The translations under genes and the position numbers were made by a program. A DNA stretch of 5,430 bases from Oscillospiraceae bacterium. GTDB lineage: Bacteria; Bacillota; Clostridia; Oscillospirales; Oscillospiraceae. Below the pieces are notes generated by a model. That model ran no database searches and was not told the DNA's origin. It worked only from the letters and a program-made list of their open reading frames with translations. The stretch is taken from the NCBI GenBank assembly GCA_031280855.1, contig JAITGH010000145.1, positions 1 through 5,430 of the forward strand. The letters run 5' to 3'. Shown one piece after another: positions 1-4,758 of this stretch. Numbering within the stretch: position 1 is the first letter of the stretch; each line of letters opens with the position of its first letter.

Positions 1-431
1 ACGCGACAGAGGAAGAGTACCACGACGCGGTTACCGTCGCGCAGGCTGAGTCGTTCGTCTACGCCGATAAGAACGGGCTGAAGACGGAGATAGCGCAGTC
101 GGGCGATAACGTCTCCGGCGGGCAGAAGCAACGGCTTAGCATTGCGCGCGCGCTCGTAACGAAGCCTCCGGTCTACATATTCGACGACAGCTTCTCCGCG
201 CTGGACTTCAAGACCGACGCGGCGTTGCGCCGCGCTCTGCGAGGGTATACGAATGCCGCGACCGTGCTTATCGTCGCGCAGCGCGTTAGCACGATCATGA
301 ACGCTCAGCAGATTATAGTGCTGGAGTCCGGCAAAATCGTGGGGAAGGGCACGCACGCGGAGCTATTGAAGACGTGCGAGGAATACCGCGAGATCGCGGA
401 AAGTCAACTGTCGAAGGAGGAGCTGCAATAA
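1..431 (+). CDS. ABC exporter half-transporter, degenerate-site subunit (3' end only)
   Basis: This is the C-terminal 142 codons of an ABC exporter subunit; the 5' part lies outside the window, and the frame is open from base 3 to the TAA at 429-431. What remains is the second half of a nucleotide-binding domain. The signature loop is canonical (NVSGGQKQ, 108-131). Walker B reads YIFDDSFSALD, with Asp (186-188) where the catalytic Glu normally sits. The switch position reads IVAQR, with Gln (279-281) instead of His. Asp-for-Glu plus Gln-for-His is the pattern of the TM287/BmrC/LmrC type subunit, which contributes the non-hydrolytic half of the degenerate ATP site. The partner is the next gene, which has the complementary changes. 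The expected product is an inner-membrane drug, lipid or peptide exporter half; the substrate cannot be read from this. The family call is firm and the substrate unknown. Confidence 0.95.
   Translation, partial: ATEEEYHDAVTVAQAESFVYADKNGLKTEIAQSGDNVSGGQKQRLSIARALVTKPPVYIFDDSFSALDFKTDAALRRALRGYTNAATVLIVAQRVSTIMNAQQIIVLESGKIVGKGTHAELLKTCEEYREIAESQLSKEELQ
414..422 (+). promoter_or_regulatory. Ribosome binding site of the second exporter subunit
   Basis: AAGGAGGAG lies inside the last codons of the upstream subunit, 8-10 bases before the ATG at 431. It decides the start of the second subunit: an in-frame ATG at 374 lies upstream of this site and would add 19 residues that only translate the end of the upstream gene in another frame. 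Confidence 0.8.
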
Positions 432-2590
432 TGGGACCGATGATGGGAGGCGGCGGACCCGGACGCGGAGGACCTCCGGGCAGAATGTTCCAGCAATCGA
501 AGCCGAAAAGCTTCAAAGGCGGGCTTGGCAAAATACTGGGATACCTGAAACCGTTCCGGGCGCGGATAATCGTTGTTATGATCATCTCGATGATCTCGGT
601 AGTTATCGCGCAGTTCGTACCGCGAATCTCCGGCTTGATCACGACGGAACTCGCAAACGCGGTACAGCTTCGGGCCGGAGCGGAAAGCGTAGTCGCGACG
701 AATCCCGGCGCGTTCATCAACAAGGCTGTGGAGCTTTACACCCGCGTGTTCGGATTAAGCCCTGACAGCGGCGGGATTAACTTCACGCTAATCAACAGCA
801 TACTGTGCGTATTGTTGCTGTTCTCAATCGTGTCGATGGGATTCGGCTATGCGCAAGGATTCTTGATGACGCGGGTAACCACGACGGTCGCGTATAACCT
901 GCGCAACAGCATATTGAAGAAGATCAACAAGCTGCCTGTCGGATTCTTCCACAGCGTCAGCCATGGCGAGGTACTAAGCCGTATTACGAACGACGTGGAT
1001 ACGCTAAGCCAAAACCTCACGCAGAGCTTGAACCAGATCATCTCGACGGTCACGACTCTGGTCATGGTAATGACGATGATGTTCACAATCAGCTGGAGGT
1101 TGACGCTGATCGCGCTGTTGATGATTCCCGCGTCCGCGCTGTGCACGCTGTTCATGGTTACGGTATCGCAGAAGTACTTCCGCGCTCAGCAGAAGCTTCT
1201 GGGCACGGTTAACGGCGCGGTGGAGGAAGTGCTGAGCGGTCACACCGTGATCAAGGCGTTCAACGGAGAAGCGCGGGTAACGCGTGACTTCGACAAGCAG
1301 AACGACGAGCTGTATAACACCGCGTGGAAAGCGCAGTTCCTGACCGGGCTGATGATGCCGATGATGAACCTTGTGGGCAACATCGGGTACGTCGTAGTAT
1401 GTATGTACGGCGCGTACATGACGACGCAGGGCATCATGAACGTCGGCGATATCCAAGCGTTCATCACGTACATACGCAGCTTCACGATGCCGATAACGCA
1501 GCTTGCGCAGATCTCCAGTCAGCTCCAAAGCACGGCGGCGGCGGCGGAGCGCGTGTTCGAGTTCCTCGCGGAGACCGAGGAGGTCGACGTCGACACTCAA
1601 TACAGCGTCCGCGAGAATCCGATTACCGGCAGCGTACAGTTCGAGCACGTTCGATTCGCATACGAGTACACGGAGCAGGATGACGAAGAGGACGAGTTCG
1701 AGGCGATGCGTAAGAAGATGGAGGAGCGATTCGCAAAGAAGCGCGGTAAGCGCGGAGCGCCTCCCGGGATGCCGGGCGGAGCGCCCGGCGGCGGGCGCGG
1801 CGGGTTCTCTCCCGATGATTTCGGCTTTGGCAATAAGAAGAAAGTTAAGAAACTTGCGGGTTACGAGGAAGAAGTCAACGAGCCTGAGAAGAAGAAGTCC
1901 GGCGAGCCGGTAATCCACGACTTCAGCGCGACGGTACAGGCGGGTCAGAAGGTCGCGATCGTTGGTCCGACCGGCGCGGGTAAGACCACGATGGTGAAAC
2001 TGCTGATGCGGTTCCACGAGATCCAAGGCGGTGAGATCAAGGTCGACGGGCGCAATATTGCGCGGTACACTCGAGGAGACCTGCGGTCAGAGTTCGGCAT
2101 GGTGCTTCAGGATACGTGGCTGTACAACGGCACGATCATGGAGAACATCCGATACGGGAAGCCGAACGCTACCGACGAGGAAGTCATTCGTGCCGCCGAG
2201 GCCGCTCAGGTCGACCACTTCGTACGTACGCTGCCCGAGGGCTACTCCATGGTGCTGAACGAGGAGACTACTAACATCTCCCAAGGGCAGAAGCAGCTGC
2301 TGACAATCGCCAGAGCGATTCTTGCGAACAGCAAGATTCTAATCCTTGACGAGGCGACAAGCTCCGTCGATACTCGTACCGAGGTGCTCATCCAGCGCGC
2401 AATGGATAACCTGCTGGAGGGTCGCACCAGCTTCATCATCGCGCATAGGCTCAGCACAATCCGTAACGCCGACTTAATCCTATGTATGCGCGACGGCGAC
2501 ATCGTCGAGCAAGGCAATCACGAGCAGCTCATGGCTCAAAACGGATTCTACGCGCAGCTGTACAACTCCCAATTTGAGCGCGTGTCATAA
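431..2590 (+). CDS. ABC exporter half-transporter, ATP-hydrolysing subunit with NBD insertion
   Basis: A 719-residue ABC transmembrane/ATPase half-transporter. It begins with a Gly/Pro/Met-rich tail (residues 1-20), then a six-helix exporter domain with hydrophobic segments near 45-65, 121-145, 203-222, 228-248, 304-330 and 336-360. The NBD has Walker A GPTGAGKTT (512-520, Lys518), Q-loop Gln560, a degenerate signature SQGQ (617-620, Gln for the first Gly), Walker B LILDE (Asp640, Glu641) and switch His672. Catalytic Glu and His are therefore intact while the signature is degenerate, complementary to the upstream subunit and matching the TM288/BmrD type. The start overlaps the upstream stop by one base (TAATG), implying translational coupling and 1:1 production. 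Oddity: residues about 414-491, just after the A-loop Tyr411/Tyr413, are a charged, then Gly/Pro-rich, then Lys/Glu-rich insertion where only a few residues are usual. At roughly 580-600 residues for the family, this accounts for most of the extra length. Substrate unknown. Confidence 0.96.
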   Translation: MGPMMGGGGPGRGGPPGRMFQQSKPKSFKGGLGKILGYLKPFRARIIVVMIISMISVVIAQFVPRISGLITTELANAVQLRAGAESVVATNPGAFINKAVELYTRVFGLSPDSGGINFTLINSILCVLLLFSIVSMGFGYAQGFLMTRVTTTVAYNLRNSILKKINKLPVGFFHSVSHGEVLSRITNDVDTLSQNLTQSLNQIISTVTTLVMVMTMMFTISWRLTLIALLMIPASALCTLFMVTVSQKYFRAQQKLLGTVNGAVEEVLSGHTVIKAFNGEARVTRDFDKQNDELYNTAWKAQFLTGLMMPMMNLVGNIGYVVVCMYGAYMTTQGIMNVGDIQAFITYIRSFTMPITQLAQISSQLQSTAAAAERVFEFLAETEEVDVDTQYSVRENPITGSVQFEHVRFAYEYTEQDDEEDEFEAMRKKMEERFAKKRGKRGAPPGMPGGAPGGGRGGFSPDDFGFGNKKKVKKLAGYEEEVNEPEKKKSGEPVIHDFSATVQAGQKVAIVGPTGAGKTTMVKLLMRFHEIQGGEIKVDGRNIARYTRGDLRSEFGMVLQDTWLYNGTIMENIRYGKPNATDEEVIRAAEAAQVDHFVRTLPEGYSMVLNEETTNISQGQKQLLTIARAILANSKILILDEATSSVDTRTEVLIQRAMDNLLEGRTSFIIAHRLSTIRNADLILCMRDGDIVEQGNHEQLMAQNGFYAQLYNSQFERVS
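1771..1789 (+). repeat. GC-rich hairpin inside the exporter coding sequence
   Basis: GCCGGGCG and CGCCCGGC form a perfect 8-bp, all-GC stem around a 3-base loop (GAG). It lies in the Gly/Pro-rich part of the NBD insertion, where GGC/GCC/CCG codons make such pairing likely by chance. It could slow ribosomes in the mRNA, but that is inference. Confidence 0.5.
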
Positions 2591-2611
2591 CAGTAGCTAT
2601 GCGGGTTTCGT

Positions 2612-2639
2612 GGCAATGCCATAAATTTATGACATTGCC
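2612..2639. promoter_or_regulatory. Near-perfect 28-base palindrome, candidate operator
   Basis: GGCAATGCCATAAA is followed directly by TTTATGACATTGCC; the 14-base arms are complementary except for one C/A pair. The dyad is centred at about 2625.5, roughly 60 bases upstream of the transcription start inferred for the dehydrogenase gene (about 2685). No T-run follows on either strand, so an intrinsic terminator is unlikely. Position near -60 is typical of a class I activator site; a repressor site or an RNA hairpin at the end of the exporter transcript is also possible. The binding protein is unknown. Confidence 0.55.
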
Positions 2640-2649
2640 CCAAAAACGC

Positions 2650-2678
2650 TTGACAAATCGGCTCGAGTGTTGTATAAT
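2650..2678 (+). promoter_or_regulatory. Promoter of the dehydrogenase gene
   Basis: A perfect -35 TTGACA (2650-2655) and perfect -10 TATAAT (2673-2678) are separated by 17 bases. The start site would be near 2685, leaving a leader of about 33 bases before the ATG at 2718. The consensus quality predicts strong housekeeping sigma factor transcription independent of the exporter operon. Confidence 0.88.
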
Positions 2679-2717
2679 ATGACCAAACAGCTACAATATG
2701 GAAAGGGAGTGCAAACA

Positions 2718-3635
2718 ATGGAGAACTTACGGGGGAAGACAGCGTTTATCACCGGCGGTGCGAGCGGAATCGGGCTTGGAATCGCGAAAGCGTGCGCGGC
2801 GGAGGGGATGAACATCGTAATCGCAGACATGCGGAAAGCCGCAATCGATGAGGCGCTGGAGTACTTCAAGTCGAGTAATCTGCCCGCGATCGGCGTGGAG
2901 CTTAACGTGACGGATCGCGAGGCATACAAGAGTGCCGCAGACTCGGCGGAGTCCGCATTCGGGAAGATTCACGTTCTGGTCAACAACGCGGGTATCGGCT
3001 GCTCGAGCGGTCCGCTTTGGAGCGTCTCGCATAAGGACGCGGACGTCGCGGTCGCGGTGAATCTGATCGGCGTGTTGAACGGTGTGCAGGAGATCCTGCC
3101 GCGCATAATCGCGCATGGCGAGGGCGGTCACGTTGTTGCGACGGCGTCGAAGTCCGCGATCGTCACGTCGGCGGGTACCGGGCTGTACAATATCACGAAG
3201 TCGGGAGTCGTCGCGATGATGGAGACGCTTGCGACCGATCTGCAAGGCACACCGGTAGGCGCGAGCGTATTCGCGCCCGGCGGGTACATCACGAACTTGG
3301 GGCAGTCGTCGGCAGCGGTGACTGCGGCCATGACGGGCGTTGCGCCTCCGGCTCCGCCTCCCGGCATGGCCGGCGGGATCCCGGACAGTTGGGTCGGACT
3401 TGTGCGCGATCCGCTCGACGCCGGCAGGAGAGTCGTCCGCGGCATCAAGCGCGGCGATTTGTACATACTGACGCACGCGGAGTTCAAGGCCGGATGGCAG
3501 TCGCGAGCAGACGCGATTACTCGTGCGTTCCCGGACGAGACTCCGAACCCGCGCTATAGTGAGGTCTTCCCGTTCCTGACGGGCAACCCGATTTACGGTA
3601 AGCAGGAGCAAGTTCCCGCACTGCCTACTGAATAA
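2718..3635 (+). CDS. SDR family NAD(P)-dependent oxidoreductase
   Basis: A 305-residue short-chain dehydrogenase/reductase, a soluble Rossmann-fold enzyme that interconverts alcohols and carbonyls. Visible motifs: cofactor loop TGGASGIG (12-19), Asp37 at the end of the second strand (favouring NAD over NADP, although Arg39 nearby leaves some doubt), NNAG (89-92), and the full catalytic tetrad Asn115, Ser144, Tyr157, Lys161 (YNITK), plus PGGYIT (187-192). The start at 2718 is chosen because GGGAG at 2705-2709 lies 8 bases upstream; an earlier in-frame ATG at 2667 overlaps the -10 element of the promoter and cannot be used. The protein is about 50 residues longer than a classical SDR: after residue 200 there is a Pro-rich loop (APPAPPPGMAGG) and a C-terminal tail that probably covers the active site. 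It has its own promoter and no operon partner, so the substrate cannot be inferred. Confidence 0.93.
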   Translation: MENLRGKTAFITGGASGIGLGIAKACAAEGMNIVIADMRKAAIDEALEYFKSSNLPAIGVELNVTDREAYKSAADSAESAFGKIHVLVNNAGIGCSSGPLWSVSHKDADVAVAVNLIGVLNGVQEILPRIIAHGEGGHVVATASKSAIVTSAGTGLYNITKSGVVAMMETLATDLQGTPVGASVFAPGGYITNLGQSSAAVTAAMTGVAPPAPPPGMAGGIPDSWVGLVRDPLDAGRRVVRGIKRGDLYILTHAEFKAGWQSRADAITRAFPDETPNPRYSEVFPFLTGNPIYGKQEQVPALPTE

Positions 3636-3651
3636 CGTAACCCGCATTACG
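3636..3651 (+). repeat. Small stem-loop just after the dehydrogenase stop codon
   Basis: CGTAA and TTACG form a 5-bp stem around CCCGCA, starting at the base after the TAA stop. It is too weak and lacks a T-run to be a convincing terminator by itself, but together with the larger inverted repeat downstream it gives two consecutive hairpins at the 3' end of this transcript. Confidence 0.35.
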
Positions 3652-3655
3652 AATG

Positions 3656-3698
3656 ACGCGTTCGCAAGCGGGGAATAATCGCAAACTTGCGAACGCGT
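3656..3698. repeat. 13-bp inverted repeat between convergent genes
   Basis: ACGCGTTCGCAAG (3656-3668) and CTTGCGAACGCGT (3686-3698) are perfect reverse complements separated by 17 bases. The right arm ends at the base next to the phosphatase stop codon (3699-3701 on the minus strand). As RNA it forms a stable hairpin at the 3' end of either convergent transcript. Neither side has a T-run, so it is not a standard intrinsic terminator; a factor-assisted bidirectional terminator, an mRNA 3'-end stabiliser or a protein-binding dyad fit equally well. Confidence 0.6.
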
Positions 3699-4286
3699 TC
3701 AGAGTGCACTCCAGTTGCGAAACATCGATTCTTCGTCCCAATTTTCAAGGTCAAGCTCCACGATATAGCCGGAGCAGTGGCGCGGGTTCCACTCGTAGTA
3801 GCGTTTCTCCGGACGCGCCCAGCGTTGCATTGCCGCCATGATCGTGCCGCCGTGCGAGACGGTCACGACGGAGTTTTCGCCTTCGGCGTTCGCCGCACGT
3901 ATGAGCGTGAGGATCGCGCCGCAGACTCGGGCGCGGTACTCGTCCCAGCTTTCCGGTGCACCCGGAGGCGCGGGCTCGCAATTCGCGTCGACCCAAGCGC
4001 GGTAGGCGAGGTCGTCGGTCATCTCGTCCGCGTTGCGTCCCTCGAAATCGCCGAAGTGCATCTCCGCAAGGTCGGGCACGATGACGCGCTCCGCGTTTGG
4101 GAAGCGAATCGCGGCGGTCTCAAGCGCTCGCTTCATCGGGCTGACGTAGACTCGAGCCACCGACTCATCGATGCTCGCGTTGGCTTGCTCGATCCCGACG
4201 GGGTCGAGCGGCTCGTCCGTGACGCCTATGTAACGCTTCACCAGGTTGCCGCCCGTCTTCGCGTGGCGTAAAAGTATAAGTTTCAT
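3699..4286 (-). CDS. Histidine phosphatase family protein (phosphoglycerate mutase-like)
   Basis: A 195-residue cytosolic phosphatase of the histidine phosphatase superfamily, which hydrolyses phosphoesters through a phosphohistidine intermediate. It opens with MKLILLRHAKTGGN, giving the catalytic Arg7-His8 pair (RHA rather than the commoner RHG). It also shows Arg53 in SPMKRALETA, the acid residue Glu75 in LAEMHFGDFEG, and the second catalytic His145 in VSHGGT. Size and the pattern YIGVTDEPLDPVGIEQA resemble the CobC-like (alpha-ribazole phosphatase) branch, but no cobalamin genes are present, so the substrate stays open. The start at 4286 is supported by AGGAGG (4297-4292) 5 bases upstream and by the RHA motif falling at the usual position; the frame stays open upstream to 4478 but that part runs through its own promoter. 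The gene is divergent from the tRNA unit and convergent with the dehydrogenase. Confidence 0.93.
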   Translation of the reverse strand: MKLILLRHAKTGGNLVKRYIGVTDEPLDPVGIEQANASIDESVARVYVSPMKRALETAAIRFPNAERVIVPDLAEMHFGDFEGRNADEMTDDLAYRAWVDANCEPAPPGAPESWDEYRARVCGAILTLIRAANAEGENSVVTVSHGGTIMAAMQRWARPEKRYYEWNPRHCSGYIVELDLENWDEESMFRNWSAL

Positions 4287-4291
4287 ATCGG

Positions 4292-4297
4292 CCTCCT
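4292..4297 (-). promoter_or_regulatory. Ribosome binding site of the histidine phosphatase
   Basis: AGGAGG on the minus strand, 5 bases before the ATG at 4286. It fixes the start against longer in-frame alternatives upstream. Confidence 0.85.
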
Positions 4298-4313
4298 CGT
4301 TTGCACTGCCATC

Positions 4314-4342
4314 AGTATAGCACGGACTTGCGCCGCTGTCAA
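4314..4342 (-). promoter_or_regulatory. Extended -10 promoter of the histidine phosphatase
   Basis: On the minus strand, TTGACA (4342-4337), a 17-base spacer and TGCTATACT, that is an extended -10 with TATACT at 4319-4314. Transcription should start near 4307, giving a leader of only about 20 bases that consists mainly of the ribosome binding site. Confidence 0.85.
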
Positions 4343-4405
4343 GCGCGTCGTTGACCCGGGGAATGTGTCGGAATTGTAAACTTATCGAAAATCTGAAAAA
4401 AATGC

Positions 4406-4434
4406 TTGACATTTGGTTCGAAGTGTGGTATAAT
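4406..4434 (+). promoter_or_regulatory. Extended -10 promoter of the tRNA unit, with A-rich upstream element
   Basis: TTGACA (4406-4411), 17-base spacer, TATAAT (4429-4434) preceded by TGG to make an extended -10. An A-rich stretch (about 4385-4402) directly upstream of the -35 could act as an UP element. The start would be near 4441, leaving a leader of about 48 bases before tRNA-Trp. The spacer ends in AGTGTGG, close to AGTGTTG in the dehydrogenase promoter. Confidence 0.9.
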
Positions 4435-4488
4435 AGTTGTCGGTTGAGTGGATCAGCGGTCGCAAGCTTCGTCCGCAAGCCGTCACGT

Positions 4489-4564
4489 AGGGGTATAGCT
4501 CAGCAGGTAGAGCATCGGTCTCCAAAACCGAGTGCCGAGGGTTCGATTCCTTCTGCCCCTGCCA
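4489..4564 (+). tRNA. tRNA-Trp, anticodon CCA
   Basis: A full cloverleaf folds. The acceptor stem AGGGGTA pairs with TGCCCCT (4554-4560, one G-T pair). The D arm is GCTC/GAGC (4498-4501, 4510-4513). The anticodon arm TCGGT/ACCGA has loop CTCCAAA, with anticodon CCA at 4522-4524. The T arm is GAGGG/CCTTC with loop TTCGATT. Discriminator G4561 is followed by an encoded CCA (4562-4564). Anticodon CCA reads UGG, tryptophan, and discriminator G is right for bacterial tRNA-Trp. It is transcribed from the promoter at 4406-4434, probably with the downstream tRNA-Gly. Confidence 0.97.
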
Positions 4565-4587
4565 ATAGCGTGTCGCTGTTCCGCAAT

Positions 4588-4638
4588 CTAGCCACGCTGA
4601 GACTCCGCACGACTGCGGGTGACCCGGTCAATCATCAT
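4588..4638 (-). other. 16-codon mini-ORF with a strong ribosome binding site
   Basis: On the minus strand, AAGGAGA (4650-4644) stands 5 bases before tandem ATG codons (4638 and 4635), followed by a 16-codon frame MMIDRVTRSRAESQRG ending at TAG (4590-4588). It lies between the two tRNA genes and is antisense to their transcript. No minus-strand promoter is visible upstream. It may be chance, or the relic start of a lost gene; I would not annotate it as a protein without further evidence. Confidence 0.2.
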
Positions 4639-4684
4639 AGCGTTCTCCTTTCCTGAGGCTCGGTGCGACATCCGACACGCTTCT

Positions 4685-4758
4685 GCGGGTGTAGTTCAAT
4701 GGCAGAATTCCAGCTTCCCAAGCTGGCCGCGTGGGTTCGATTCCCATCACCCGCTCCA
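4685..4758 (+). tRNA. tRNA-Gly, anticodon CCC
   Basis: The cloverleaf is complete. Acceptor GCGGGTG pairs with CACCCGC (4748-4754). D arm is GTTC/GAAT. The anticodon arm CCAGC/GCTGG has loop TTCCCAA, with anticodon CCC at 4717-4719. T arm is GTGGG/CCCAT with loop TTCGATT. Discriminator is T4755 and the encoded CCA is at 4756-4758. Anticodon CCC reads GGG. No promoter is seen in the 120 bases after tRNA-Trp, so cotranscription is likely. The last A of CCA is the first base of the ATG of the next reading frame. Confidence 0.97.

Noticed and set aside
374..430. Upstream in-frame ATG extending the second exporter subunit by 19 residues.
   Set aside because: The AAGGAGGAG site and the TAATG overlap point to 431; the extension lies wholly within the upstream gene.
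1004..2026. Long minus-strand ORF (340 codons) opposite the exporter gene.
   Set aside because: It is rich in Arg, His and Leu with no motif, and mirrors the strongly supported exporter frame; high GC makes long antisense ORFs common.
2667..2717. Upstream in-frame ATG extending the dehydrogenase by 17 residues.
   Set aside because: It overlaps the -10 region and lies before the inferred transcription start at about 2685.
2727..3647. Minus-strand ORF of 306 codons opposite the dehydrogenase.
   Set aside because: It is Arg-rich shadow sequence opposite a gene with a complete SDR motif set, and it has no ribosome binding site.
3687..4271. Plus-strand ORF of 194 codons opposite the histidine phosphatase.
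   Set aside because: The opposite strand encodes all catalytic motifs of the phosphatase with its own promoter and ribosome binding site; this frame shows no motif.
4605..4618. Possible terminator hairpin CCGCA/TGCGG after tRNA-Trp.
   Set aside because: It has a 5-bp stem, no T-run follows, and a second tRNA lies downstream without a promoter of its own.
4620..4630. TGACC-C-GGTCA palindrome between the tRNAs, with a partial match TGACCCGG at 4352-4359.
   Set aside because: The arms are short (5 bp) and such a motif recurs easily in GC-rich DNA; no supporting context.
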